DNA from: Rattus norvegicus | Taxonomy: Eukaryota; Chordata; Mammalia; Rodentia; Muridae | Direction: 5' to 3' | Assembly: GCF_036323735.1 (NCBI RefSeq) | Contig: NC_086026.1 | Coordinates: forward strand, 73,571,039-73,635,038 | DNA: 64,000 bases | Shown here: one piece after another, positions 36,994-49,914 of the stretch | Numbering within the stretch: the first letter of the stretch is position 1 | Layout of the letters: each line of letters begins with the position of its first letter | Translations under genes and position numbers: made by a program | Notes under the pieces: generated by a model | Database searches by the model: none | The model's input: the letters and a program-made list of their open reading frames with translations, nothing else | What the model was told of the DNA's origin: nothing

Positions 36994-37193
36994 TGAAGAG
37001 AAGCAGGAACCTAGAAAGCAGGGTTGTCATCCTGTGACTATATCAGACTCCACAGTCAGGCCCCTGGGTCTCCCAGGCTTCTGGGGTGTGGAATGGGAAG
37101 GCAGGGAGGAACTGGTCACCACCCAAACCAACAGTGAGGCCAGGGCCAGCCTGTTCACAGCCAGTGCCACCAAGCTGACAGATGGCTGCTTAC

Positions 37194-37340
37194 CATGTGC
37201 TCCATGCAGATGCTGATCTCGCCGTCACTGTAGAAGGCCCCGTAGAAGCCCACTATGTACGGGGAGTTGCACTCATGCAGCACCTGCAGCTCCCGGATGA
37301 TCTGGTTCCGGATTGCGGGTTTGATCTCCAGGTGAATTAG
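37194..37340 (-). CDS. Map2k1: Map2k1 exon 3, helix C and gatekeeper
   Basis: 147 bases encoding residues 98-146, from LIHLEIKPAIRNQIIRELQV to ISICMEHM. It contains the helix-C glutamate (Glu114) that pairs with Lys97, and the gatekeeper Met143 leading into the hinge. Acceptor TCCTGCAG, donor GTAAGC. Confidence 0.98.
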
Positions 37341-37866
37341 CTGCAGGAGAGACGCGAGGGGAAAGCTTTTAAGAAGTGGAGTAAAGAAGAAAGTCTTTCT
37401 TCAATGATTTAAGTTCCTAAAGCTAAGAAGAGAAACAGCTTTTTGGCTTTGCTTTTAAGGTACTGATGATCAAACACAGAACCTTGCACATGCTATACCA
37501 GTACTCTACCACTAAGCTACATTCCAGCTCTCTTTATTATTCTGAAAAAGGAACTCACCATATTGCCCAGGTTAGCTCACTCTGTAGCTGAAAAGGGGAA
37601 TTCACAATCTTATTGCATCACTCTTTCAAACACTTACTATAGCCATGAACCACTGTACTTGGAAAAATAAGACATTTTAAAAGTTATTATTAATTTACCC
37701 TTGTGTGGGTGTGTAAAGTATATGTATGTATGTGTAAGCATGTGTGTGTCTATAGGTACTCTCATGTAATGGTACACATGTGGAGGTCAGATGACAACCT
37801 CAGGTGTTTGTCCTCACCTTCTACCTGTTAGACTGGGTCTCTGCTTTGATTTTATTTGTGTTTTCA

Positions 37867-37901
<35 letters not shown>

Positions 37902-39055
37902 CCCTGAGTATATATATGTGCAACATATGTGTGTAGGGTCCCCTAGAACTGGAGTTACAGATGGTTTTAAGCAGCCATGTAGGTGCTAGAACCAACCCAG
38001 ATCCTCAGCAAGAGCAGTAACTGCTTTTAACCATTGATCCATCTCTCCAGCCCGAGGACTCTGGTTTCCTGTGGTATATGCCAGGCTAGTTGGGCCACAG
38101 GTTCCTATCACACTATGGAAATTCTGGGATCCCAGATACTCATACTACAAATCAAGCTATTATGTAGGATCTGATGATCTGAACTCGAGTACTCATACTA
38201 GTACAGCATATTTATAAACTTTTACCCACTAAAGCCACCTTCCCTACCCCAAACAGATCATTTTTAAAGCTAAGTTTCTAGAAATGAGGGAAATGCAGCC
38301 TTCCAGACACAGTTCAGTTAGGCTGTGTTGTACAAAGGCATGCAGAACTGAGGTAGGGTAACTCTAATCACCCCATGGGTTCCTCCTTGACTTCGGGAAC
38401 CTGATAGGATTGATTTAGCCAAAATGCCAGCTGTTGCCTAATGTGTTTCAATACTGCCCCTTGTTCTAGCCAGGAGACAAGTGACAGACACATTTAATGT
38501 TATTTAATTGAGGTCAAGCCATAGACAGTAAGTATGGCATATGGCAACTGATGACTTGGAACAGCTGACAGGAAATAAGAAGGAGTCCCCAAAATGGATG
38601 CTATTGGGAAAGCTAGAAGGAATAGCACAATACAAACATGGGGTGAAGAAAGAACCTGAGGAGCTGAAAAGCATGAAGAACGTAGCCTCTCTACACAGGG
38701 CAGCTGCGTTATAAGAGACAATCAATGGTGAACAGGAAAGGGATTGGGTCAAGACTGAAGCCATGAGACTCAGCTTTGGCCTGAGCATCAATCACTAGAA
38801 CTGGGTGTGCTTGACAAACGTACGTATGTAGTGTCCTTCCTATAGCAGGGCAAGCTGAAGAAGGGTCACCATTGTTATTCCCCAGACTAAAGATGCTGAT
38901 TACCACACTAACAGACCTTAATATTTATTTCCTACAGTCTGACAGAACGCAAGTTTACGATATAACTGCACAAAAAAGTACTAAGTAAAAGCCCCCTTTC
39001 TTTCACCCATTCAGACTCCCAATTGACAATTAGCTGTTTGCCCAGGTAAACTCAC
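37341..39055 (-). other. Map2k1: Map2k1 intron 2
   Basis: The 1.7-kb intron holds antisense B3-like SINE remains around 37,700-38,055, a (GT)n at about 37,869-37,898 and otherwise unique sequence. Confidence 0.72.
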
Positions 39056-39266
39056 CTTCCTAGCCATAACCAGGCCAGATGGCTTGTGGGAGACCTTGAA
39101 CACCACTCCACCATTGCCAGCCCCCAGTTCACTGATCTTCTCAAAGTCATCATCCTTCAACTCTCCCACCTTCTGCTTCTGCGTCAGAAAGGCCTCAAGG
39201 CGCTTCCGCTGCTGCTCGTCCAGCTCCAGCTCCTCCAGCTTCTTCTGCAAGGCCTCCAGGTTGGTC
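39056..39266 (-). CDS. Map2k1: Map2k1 exon 2, NES, regulatory helix and P-loop
   Basis: 211 bases, from the last base of codon 27 to Lys97. It encodes the nuclear export signal ALQKKLEELELDE (residues 32-44), the negative regulatory helix A (through Phe53, Gln56 and Lys57), the glycine-rich loop GAGNGGVV (75-82) and the ATP-binding lysine in VMARK as the final codon. Acceptor GGCAG, donor GTGAGT. All catalytic and regulatory residues agree with mammalian MEK1. Confidence 0.98.
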
Positions 39267-42002
39267 CTGCCCAGAGGACTGAGGTGAGCACAGACCAGGG
39301 AACACAGAGAGACACGCTGCCTGCAGCCTTCCCCTCTGGGGCCAAGTCCACAAGGGACCCGAGAAAGGTATTAATGGGAAGAGTTCTACTCAGCAGGGCT
39401 CTGCCCATTTCAGCCATCCCTAGGGCTTCACTATCAACCTGCTTTATTTCTCACAATGCGGCTTTCTCATTTGAAAAATGAGGGCTCTGGATTCCTTTCA
39501 ATATATTAAAGGTCTACAAGAGGAACCAAGGAATCTAGTAAACACAAAAACAAGTCACCTAAACTAGTTCTGACATTAAGAGCACTTGCTGCTCTTCTAG
39601 AGAACGTGGATGCTCCCAGTACCCATGTCAGGCTGCTTACAACCACCTGTAACTGCAGCTCCAAAGCATCCGATGCCTTAGGCCTCATGCACACACACTC
39701 ATGCACACACACTCAAACACAGACACAGAAACACAGGTAATGTTTGAAAGCCTCACTAGAGACAGGTGTGGTGACCACCTATCTTCTCAGCACTCAGGAA
39801 GCTGAAGCAGGATGACTGTGAGCTTTAGGCTAGCTTAGGCTACATAGCAAGACCCACCTCAAAAACAAAACAACAAGTTTTAATTAAATTTACACAATAC
39901 ACAAAATAAAGTTCACTAAACCCTCTCACTGTAACCACACCCACTTTTAATTGAAGCACAGCAGTAGAAACCTTCTGTTCTAGGATAGGGTCTAGGAAGC
40001 AGGACAATCAAAAAGTTAGACCACAATCCATAAAATATACACCTAAATTTTTACTTCTGCACAGTTCACAGGTCTGCATTCTTTCACTCATTTTTCATGT
40101 GTGTATGTCTGTATGAGTCAATGACCTCTGTGGAGGAGGGCAGAAGACAACCTCAGGTATTGGCCTAGCTGCACAGGACAGACTAGCTGGTCCACACACT
40201 TCCAGAGCTCCTCCTGCTTCCCCCTCCTGACTGCACTGCAGAAGCCCTGGGACCACAGACATGTGCTAATGAATTCAGTTTTATGTGTTTCTTGGGGACC
40301 CAAGCTCAGTCCTCAGGTTTATGTGGTAAATGCTGTTCCCAACTGAGCCATTTACTCTGCCCCAACTCGTTCTTTAATGCAAAGGAAGGGTCTCTGAGTA
40401 AGGATCCATTTCAGGATCTTTAAAACAAACAAACAAACAAAAAACAAAACAAAAAAAAACAAACAAACAGGGTCTCTATTGTCTCAGTTATGCTGGAAAT
40501 TGCTATGTAGACCAGGCTAGCCATGAACTCAGAGATCTACCTGCTTCTGCCTCCAGAGAGCTGAGATTAAAGAAGTTCTTATATGAACTAGAATACCAAA
40601 TATCATCTATGATTTCCAAGTCCTAATTCCATGAGATAAAATGAAAATGCAGACCCATGTCCAGTCTACAAATTCAAAACTTCCTCATTCCCTCAGTCTT
40701 ACTGCTCCGATCATGTGACAGCAACTTGGCCTTACGAAGTATTTCATCAGCTTTTACCTAGTCTTTAAAGAAAGACAAACAGAAAAGCACTTCATTTACA
40801 GCTACATTTCATCAGTCTATCTGATGTAAACAACTGAGCTCCCATACTAAAAACTGCAAAAACCGAGCTTGGGCACCAGCTACCCCAGTAGCCTCCTTCC
40901 AGTGAGCATGGAAGGAGCAGTCACCAGCAGGGTATATGGCACGCCACAGATCTCAGTGTTTCACACAGAGCACTGAAGAAGGCTCAGTGAAGCCTGCTGG
41001 TTAACCCTGTGACCTGGTAGAAAGAACACCCACTGTGTGTCATATGACTCTCTCTCCAGACTAAACAAGTGACAAAACAGGACTTATTACACATCAGAGT
41101 GCTGGTGTCCCCAGATATGCCAGTCAAGGTAGAAACACAATCCTCTATTCTTCTTTGGCATCCTCTCCAAAGGCCAAGAAGAAAGAGACAGCGACCTCAT
41201 GGCTTCGGCATACAGACTGGTCCAACACAGGACAGGAGAAGCCACAAGATGATGTCACTGGCACGCCTCACTGAGTAACTCTGGGGAAAGGATGGTACCA
41301 TGTCTAAACTGCGCACACCCGTCCATAGTCACACATGGATTTGTATGGGACAAGGAATTAAGACTAAAGGGTTGGATACTATTCAAATAGGCTTAGTGGC
41401 CCTCTTGGACCTGGTACACACAGTGAAAGACCACACAAGCACACAAAGAGAAGGCAGCCGTTGTCAAACCAGGAAGGGCCTTCCCCAGAACTGTACTATG
41501 TTGTCACCCTAATCTTGAACATCCAGCTCAACAAGTATAATAAAATACATTTCCACTTAAGCCACCCAACAGTCTTTTGTTAAGGTAGATGAGGAGAGGT
41601 CAATATTCTTATTCTGCTAAAATATTTTGTTAAGTTTCACAGTGTTCTAGTTCCTTGGTTATGAGACCCTGACATGTAAGACTGTAGCAGGTTAGGGATG
41701 CACATGTCCTCTGGTTTCCTCCTTCTCAAGTCTCTTCACCACATGACAAATGCCGACAGACAGAAACCTTCCCCCAAACTTCAGTGACATTACAGTTGCT
41801 GGGAAGCCTTAGGGAGATATGTAAATTCAGAATCCAAAAGCTGCTGTCAAAAATACACTAGGAATAAGGATGTAGCTCAGCTAGTAGTGATGCCCTAACA
41901 CACACAAGGCCATGAGTTTGATCACCACATAAATTTGGCAGGATAAAAGATACTTACTATATCTCAGTATGAGACAGGAGGATCCTGAGATCCAGGTCAG
42001 AC

Positions 42003-42077
42003 TGGCTAGGAGAAAACACACTCTTTTCCTAGCATGGGAGGAGAATGGCTAGGAGAAAACACACTCTTTTCCTAGCA
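42003..42077. repeat. Two exact 32-bp direct repeats, 11-bp spacer
   Basis: The repeat begins TGGCTAGGAGAAAACACACT and ends TTTTCCTAGCA. It occurs at 42,003-42,034 and 42,046-42,077 without mismatches. Confidence 0.97.
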
Positions 42078-43253
42078 CTGTGCTATGTACTTTACATCTA
42101 TGGTGTCATCTGCCAACAACACCCTTACCACTGGAACTGACCCAACAGACCACTAGGGCAAAGAATGGACAGGTGGAGTAAATGGGCTAAGGCCACACAG
42201 CTGTAAGTGAGCAGCAAAGTCAAGACTGAAACCTTAACATAATGTATTCTCCAAAGTTCCATATTTCAAAGGAGGCAATTGTGTCTCAGATACAAGTCAT
42301 CAGCCCTGCATGTGCAACAACCTATCTATCACAGAAGATGAGCAGCTCTGCTAGTGCATGCCAGTAAAAACTTGCTCCCCAAGGTGAGAAAGAGGATGCT
42401 GACTCAGTACTTGCCTAGCTCTATAGAAACAAACAACAACTGTGATGGCAGATGCCTATAATCCTAGCACTCAGGAGACAAGAGTATTGCCACAAGTCTC
42501 AGGCCGTGACACTCTATCAGAAAAAGAAGAGGGCCAGAGAGATGGCTCAGTGAGTAAAAGCACTTGGCACACAAGATGGAGACCAGAGTTCTACTCCCAG
42601 AATGGATTTAAAAGGGAGGAGGAGATAGTAGCTGAGGTGGTACACACTTTTAATCCCAGCACTCGGGAAGGAGAAGCAGGTGGCTCTCTGAGTTCAAGGC
42701 CAGCCTGGTCTACAGAGTGATTTCCACTGGGGAAAGAAAAGATGGAAGGGAGTAGAGTAGGCACAAGTTAACTTAGCATTTTCCAGAAGAAACCAGGTCC
42801 ATGGGTTCCTTCCTTCTCTCCTTTCTTATTTCCATGCCCAGGGTCTAATCCCATCCTCACCAGCTAAGGAAATGACTGCTGATCTGTGCTTTCCAAAGTC
42901 CTAGACCCGCACTAGACCAAAATGGGCTGTGTGCTTTGATGGTCAGGCACACTGGAGGTCCCTGGAGGTGGGTAAGTAAGTGTTGTTAACTTAATGACCC
43001 ACTAGCACTTGATTAACAAGTGGGACTCTGGAGAAACCACCAATCCTTGTCAGGTCTCAGATTTCTCTTCTATACATTGTAGTAGTTCATGTTAACGTCA
43101 CCAAGGCAGGGTCAAACAGCAAGCCCATGAGAAGTCCTGAAATTCTAACCCACTTCTAAATAATGGTAAGGCAATCAATGCAGGAGCGTGGGAGCAGGAG
43201 GAGACGCCAAGGCAGCCAACAGCAAGGCCTGTGTCCTGCCTTCACTTCAGGAA

Positions 43254-43370
43254 CTCTTTTTTTTTTTTTTTTTTTTTTTTTTTGGTTCTTTTTTTCAGAG
43301 CTGGGGACCGAACCCAGGGCCTTGCGCTTCCTAGGTAAGCGCTCTACCACTGAGCTAAATCCCCAGCCCC
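43254..43370 (-). mobile_element. ID SINE, antisense, with target duplication
   Basis: A long poly-T, GGTTC, T-run, AGAGCTGGGGACCGAACCCA, ending CCCCAGCCCC. CACTTCAGGAA flanks it at 43,243-43,253 and 43,371-43,381. In Map2k1 pre-mRNA it is in sense orientation, opposite to the IDs in intron 3. Confidence 0.96.
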
Positions 43371-43767
43371 CACTTCAGGAATTCTTAAAGCACTTTCAAC
43401 ACTGTTAAGTCTTTCCCAGAATGAAAGGCAGTAGACCTGAGGTGAAGAACCTGGCAGTTCAGCTTCTACTGCTCACTAGAAAGAAACCAATCAATAAGAT
43501 GTAGTTAGGTATTAAGGGTCACTTCATCTTGCACAGGGAAACCAGCCACAAGCTTTCTTCTTCCTTCTCAAGGTGATATGCTTCAAGCAAAGGAAATGAG
43601 AAGAGAGGTCCTCACTGCTGACCCATACCACAAATCCACAAAGCTCAGAGAACAAGAACCTGCCTCCTTTGGAACCATTATTTTTATCTAAAATCAGCAA
43701 AAATGACAATGGAAATTGAAAAACAAAACTAGAGTCCAACAGTCTGTCTCAGTTTCTTTCTCTCTTG

Positions 43768-43867
<100 letters not shown>

Positions 43868-45597
43868 CCTCTTTCTCTCCAGAGACCAGCTGTGATCCAC
43901 TCAAACTCACTCAAGAGCAAAAACAGCACAGTGAAATGTGAATTCTGCACCATGGCTGTCTAACAGTAAACACAAGGTCGTGGAGATACAGAAGATTATG
44001 GGCTTGAAATGGCAATGCACAGAAAAACAAGGGTTTGTCACTGGGAGTCTGGAAACATCAGAAATGCAATGAATGAATGATCCTCTGGGTAAGAGCAGCT
44101 GGCTCTTCCCTCTCCCTCCATACCTGCTAAGCCTAAATATAATTACATTGTCACATTGGGATCTTTCGATTGTCGTTTAACAGTTTAAACTAACCAGTAA
44201 AAGAAAGACCTTAAAGCATCAAATGGATTCAATCCTCATTTTACAGAACAGGAAACTGAGGCTTAGAGAGGACAAGGTGGTAGGTCTCCCAGCTCCCAAA
44301 ACTCTTTTCTTCTTTTTAAAGCCCTCACCCACCCAAGACAGGGTCTCACTTGTAGCCCTAGCTGCCCTATAACTCCTGGACTCATTAGACCAGGCTGTCC
44401 TGAAACTCATTCCACTGCTGGAGTCAAAGGCAGGTGCCACTACAGTCAGGTTACTTTGAGTATTTTTTTTTTCAGACAGAATCTCAGGTAGCTCAGGTTG
44501 GCCCTGAACTCCTTATGTGGTGGCCAAGGCTGGCCTTGAATTCCTAATCTTCCAACCTACACCTCCCTAATTCTGGAATTACAGACAAGCATGACCATGT
44601 CACATACACAACTTTCAAGACCTCTCAAACTTGCCTCTGATAGTTACTGAACTTAGAATCTGGTCAACGAATTATAGGATGTGGAGTTAGACATTCCCTA
44701 GACAAAATAACTGTGTGTGGTCCTCAAGCCTCCAGACACAAACCATAGGTACATGCCAGCACAGCCAGATTTATAGGTGGCAGGCTCTGTGTTTGCTAAG
44801 AGAGTACACTAAAGAGTGGGCAGAAGGAAACGACCAACCACTGTGCTGGAAAGGAGATAAGAAGTTCCACACTGGGGACATCTCTCTAGAGAACCCAGGG
44901 AGCTGTTAAGTTCCCCCAGCTCATGGTATTTGGCAAGCAGAAATGCTAGAAAGACCGCTTCTACAACCTCCACTACTATCTTAAGATCATGGGCAAGTTA
45001 CCTCTCCAGTTCTCAGTCTCCATACCCATATGGAGAGCAAGAAAATAGGGAAGGGAACACTACTTGCCTATTTCTGAGTTCCAAGTGTGTCAATGACAGC
45101 AAGCAAAGAATGTTCGAATAAGGCCAAGGGTCTTAAGGGGGAGGGGCTGAAGACTTCCAGTGAGAGTAAGGAAGAAAAAAACAAAGAAAATGAACAGTCA
45201 TAGTGGAAAAGGCATCCCACTGATGCCTGGGGACTGCAAGTCAGTAGGACAAAGAGTGTGGTTAAGGCAGAAAAGGAGCTGGGAGTGATGGTCTGAGGGA
45301 GATGAACACATCTGAGTAAGTACTAGGAGGAAAGAGGATTAATGAAACCAGTTTGGCGGGGGGCATAAAATTAAAATTCCTCTAGGTTTATACAACACAT
45401 AATTACCTAAGAGAAATGTGTAACTGATTTAGATAATATACCTTTTTACTCATGCATTGAAAGCTTTTTCAAGAATGCTGGAGAGGTAGCTCACCAGTTA
45501 TAAGCCCTCTCTGTTCTTACAGAGGCATGGAGTTAATCTCACAGCCATGTAAGTCCTTTTTTGACTTTTCATGCCTGCCCCAAAGGGTTTTTTTTTT

Positions 45598-45776
45598 TTT
45601 TAAAGATTTATTTATTATATGTAAGTACACTGTCACTGTCTTCAGACACACCAGAAGAGGGCATCAGATCTCATTACAGATGGTTGTGAGCCACCATGTG
45701 GTTGCTGGGAATTGAACTCAGGACCTCTGGAAGAGGAGTTAGTGCTCTTAACCACTGAGCCATCTCTCCAGCCCCC
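45598..45776 (-). mobile_element. B2 SINE, antisense
   Basis: T-run, AAGATTTATTTATTATATGT, GTCTTCAGACACACCAGAAG, ending GAGCCATCTCTCCAGCCCC. Almost consensus. Confidence 0.93.
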
Positions 45777-46695
45777 AAAGGGTTTTTTAAATTTAAGTAT
45801 TTTGTTTTGTAATGTATGAATGTTTTGCCTGGATGTCTGCATGTGCACTATATGCACGCCTAGGTTTACCCTAATGCTCAGGAGGCCTAGGTCAGAGAGT
45901 GTTTTTTTTTTTAAATAATCAAGATCTACTAGTTTTGTAGAGATCAGAGATTTGAGTTGAACTAAGGAATTGGACTAAGAAGATAAATAAATAACAAAAG
46001 GAATGGGAACTCAGGTTCCTCATACTATAATCCTATAAAGCAAAGGTCAAGAACTGTCAAGAATAACAGGCTAGCCTAGGCTACAGAGTACAAGTCTGGG
46101 AGGGGGATCGAAAGGAGTCACTACATAAGTTATTCTGCAGACAATGACGACAAATAGATTAAGATAATCAATGGGCAAGGTGGCATGTGCCTTTATCCTA
46201 GCACTTAGCAAGCAGAAGCTCTGTGAATTTAAGGTCAGCTAGTCTACAAAGCAGGCCAACCAGGGCTACAAAGTGAGACCGTGTTTATAAAAGGAAAAAA
46301 TGTGAAATACACACACACACACACACACACATATGTATTTCCCCCCACAGTACTTGGCAGGCAGAGGCAGGTGAATCTCTGCAAGTTCAACATCAGCCTG
46401 GACTACAAAGCAATTCAAGGATAGCCAGGGCTATACAAAGAAACCTTTCTTGAAAAACTTAAAGAAAAAATATCAGAGTTAGAACAAATGTTTATTTTCC
46501 TTGTCAATCAGGTAACTTCCAAACCAATAAACAAATCTTTACAAAAGCCAAGGAAACAGATTTAATTAAAAAGAAGTAACAAAGAGTCATATTCCTATTT
46601 TCCTAAACAAGGATGATAAAAACTTCCCCTGGGAATCCAGCAGGATTCTACAATCATACAAATTACCTTCCCACAATGTTCTTTCAGACAGTCAC

Positions 46696-46699
<4 letters not shown>

Positions 46700-46745
<46 letters not shown>
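46700..46745. repeat. (CA)n microsatellite
   Basis: A perfect CA run of about 46 bp. A shorter CA run is at 46,311-46,332. Confidence 0.97.
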
Positions 46746-46748
<3 letters not shown>

Positions 46749-47289
46749 GGAGTGATGGAACCACCTACTGCATACACAAGCTGATACCACCACTCCTGGC
46801 CCACACAGCTGTTGGATGATGGAGAAGGTAAAAATACAATGAACCACAATCCTAGACTGCATAATACAATAGCAGGCAGTCAAGTTACAAAGGAGAAAGG
46901 TCTAATACACCAGAGCTCAGAAATAGACTGAAGAGACAAGAAGCACATCAGGTACAATGTATCTCTAGGGATGGAATGTGGCTGAGTTGGTAAAGTGCTT
47001 GCTTAGCATGCATGAAGTCTTAGGTTTTACCCATATAAAATAAAATGGGTCAAGTACTTGAGACAGGAGGACCAAGTGTTAAAGGCTGTCCTTGGCTTCA
47101 CAGACAGTTCAAGACCAGCCTGAGCTTTTTAAAAAAAAAAAAAATCAAACCAACAAAAAACAGAACTGAACTAAAGGCTCGGCATTTAAGAGCACCTGCT
47201 GCTCTGCTTGTGGACCTGAGTTCAGTTCCCAGATGCCCTCTTCTAGCCTTTATGGATACCTGTGCCTCACTGCATACCCTCACAAAGAA

Positions 47290-47322
47290 AGACAGATGGA
47301 CAGACAGACAGACAGACAGACA

Positions 47323-47363
<41 letters not shown>
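47290..47363. repeat. Compound (GACA)n(CA)n microsatellite
   Basis: Six or so GACA units grade into a CA run. It forms the tail of a B3/B4-type SINE that starts about 47,170. Confidence 0.93.
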
Positions 47364-47367
<4 letters not shown>

Positions 47368-49570
47368 AGTCAAAACTAAATAAGATTAAAATGTATATCC
47401 AACTATGGTCCACTTTGAGAAGTTTCCAATTCTCTACCTATATTCTCCCTTACACATGTTTGTCACTTAGGGACCCTTCTGTTAGCCTAAAGAACACACA
47501 GAAAGAGTCACAAGTCTCACTCCTAAGGACAAATCACCTCTGACAAACAGTTTCAACCAGCTCACACACTATCAGGACCAGTAGTCCAAATGTGATTGCT
47601 TAGATACTGGATTTCTTCAACTATGGGTAGAAAACTATGTCAGGCCCCCAAGTTAACAGCAGCCAGGCTAGCAGAGTAAAGTCGACCTGGAAGAAGTAAC
47701 ACTTGGGACCCAGAAAAACTTAGTTATTAAAAGCAAACTGGCAAACTGGATATGGTGGCACATGCCTTAAAAACCCCAGCACCTGGGAGGCAGAAGCAGA
47801 CAATCTCTGAATTTGAGGTCAATCTGGTCTAAACAGTGACTTCTGGGATAGCCAGAGCTATATAGAGAGACCCTGTCTCAACTCCTCACTCCCCGCAAAA
47901 AGAAAAAAAAATCAAACTGGCAAAGAAAACCAAAAACAAGCCTCAATTTAGCTGAGCTCCAGTATAGCTCAGAGGTGAAATGGGTACTCAAGACATATAA
48001 GAACTTTTAACACACTTAAAACAACTAGCAGTGATCGCTTCTGTCACCTGAAAGCACAGGGAAAGTAGGAAAAGTGGCCTCTATGCTAACACTCCCACTA
48101 ATAACATAGCCTGCCTATCAGAGGAGAAAACAGAAGTAAGCAGTTCCAAGCTCCTGGACCTTGCAATAGGCAGTCAGTCTAGCAGCACATAGAGGTAAAG
48201 CTAGAGAAGACAACTATTTCACAAAATGAAATGGAAATCTTTTCTGGGGAGAAGCTGAGAAGCAGCCAGAGAGGAAGAAAAGGATTGACCACAGCAGAAA
48301 GCCAAAGCCATTGAAGTCCAAAGACTCCTAGATTGTAATGTGTCTCTATTGCTGCAGCAGAGAACATCCTCCCACCCTGGACCTTTAGCACACAAGCAGC
48401 TTTGTGCGTATGTTGGTCTCACTCTGGTTTGGGAGGGAAACCAAACATGGAGATTAAATTCCATACTGCTTCAAGGTATAGCAAAAGCAAACAGAAAAAT
48501 CATATAAAAGAGAAAGAGAGTCCCATAGCAGAAGTAAACTTCTGTGAGAATGGAAACTTCTAGACTGCTCTCATGCAGAGGAAGATATGGGCAGGAAGCG
48601 TAAATGGACCTCTAGTGACATCCAGCTACACCTACAGCCATGCAAGGTCCATACAAATTTCTTACAGAGCATCCATGACAGGACTTATGTGTAAAAGCTA
48701 GGACAAGGGTCAGGGGAAGACCATGTGGTATCTGGTCCTCTCAAGACAATCATTTGTGTGTAATGGATGTGTAAGAGACAGGACATGGAAAGAGATAAAC
48801 AACAGGTAAATGGCAGGTAATAAGCAAGCAGGTAGGGGAAAGCATTTTGGTGTCAGCCAGACACAGGAAAAGATACCAACAAGTCCAGCAACAACTCTAC
48901 CTCATAAGGTGACTTAAAATGCATTAGGTGAGCGTAGAGGCCTATGGGGGCATAGAGACAAAACCCCAAACTTCACCTAAGATGAAGGAAAGTGAAGGTC
49001 AGAAATGGTCATTCCTAAGTTAGTCTTGAGGGACATAAAAGTAAAAAGAGGTTCAGACTTGGGCATCTGCATGTACACGAGGCCAAAAAACTGCATACAG
49101 AGTCAAGAGTGAGGGTGAGTTATACCATGAAGGACACAAATAACCACAGTAAGGAAAGGGGGCAGGTAAGACTGTATGCTTCTAGACTTTTACTAGGCAT
49201 ATAAATAATGGATGCTCATGATGAAAACTTCCAACCAGTTCAGAATAAAGTAATGTGTTGCCTTTCCTCAGAGAACGAGTTAAGTGCTGAGTATATGTTC
49301 TCCCAGACTTCTTGTGCTGGCTAGTTTTTTGTCATTTGACACAAGCTAGAGTCATCTGAGAAGAGGTAACTTCAACTGAGAAAATGTCTTCATAAGATCT
49401 GGCTGTAGGTGGGCGGTGATGGTGCATGCCTACAGTCTCAGCACTTAGGAGGCAGATGTAGAGTTCAAGGACAGCCTGGTCTACAGAGCTTCCAGGGCAG
49501 CCAAAGTTACACAGAGGAATCTTGTCTCAAAAAAACAAAACAAATCTGGCTTCATATAAGCCTTTAGGGT

Positions 49571-49912
49571 AGCAGTTCTCAACCTGTGAATAGAGATCCC
49601 TTTAGGGTCAAACAACCCTTTCACAGAGGTCCCCTAAGACCATGAGAAAACACAGATATTTACAACTCACAACAGTAGAAAAAATATTACTTCAATGTTA
49701 ATGAAGTAACAATGAAAATAATTTTATGGTTGCTGGGCCAACACAAGGAACTGTATTAAAAAGTCACAGCATTAAGAAGTTTGAGAATCGGGGTTGGGGA
49801 TTTACCTCAGTGGTAGAGTGCTTGCCTAGCAAGCACAAAGCCCTGGGTTCGGTCCTCAGCTCTTAAAAAAAAAAAAAAAAAAAAAAAGGAAGAAGTTTGA
49901 GAATCACTGCTA
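49571..49912 (+). mobile_element. hAT-Charlie-like nonautonomous DNA transposon (URR1-like), split by an ID
   Basis: The left end AGCAGTTCTCAACCTGTG and the right end GAATCACTGCT are degraded inverted ends. The interior has ATTTACAACTCACAACAGTAG and ATAATTTTATGGTTGCTGGG, which I recognise from a rodent hAT-Charlie MITE. An ID was inserted 11 bp from the right end. Confidence 0.65.
49790..49889 (+). mobile_element. ID SINE with 16-bp target duplication, inside a DNA transposon
   Basis: The ID body carries several substitutions (TTTACCTCAGTGG, AAAGCCCTGGG, TTCGGTCCTC) and a 27-base A tail. AAGAAGTTTGAGAATC flanks it at 49,774-49,789 and 49,890-49,905. The A and B boxes are both altered, so it is probably silent. 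Confidence 0.95.
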
Positions 49913-49914
49913 TA

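Larger units (their letters stand above)
29768..37193 (-). other. Map2k1: Map2k1 intron 3
   Basis: The 7.4-kb intron has four plus-strand ID elements (32,870; 33,853; 36,092; 36,208), B4/B3-type SINEs (about 30,229-30,380 and 31,130-31,330), two degraded B1s (about 34,575-34,690 and 34,735-34,862), a fragment of the TCAGGTTGACACAAGC-type rodent repeat (about 35,520-35,640), (AC)n at 30,337-30,380, a (GT)n of 58 bp at 36,661-36,718, and small tandem repeats at 32,787-32,852 and 36,930-36,993. I see no gene. Confidence 0.72.
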
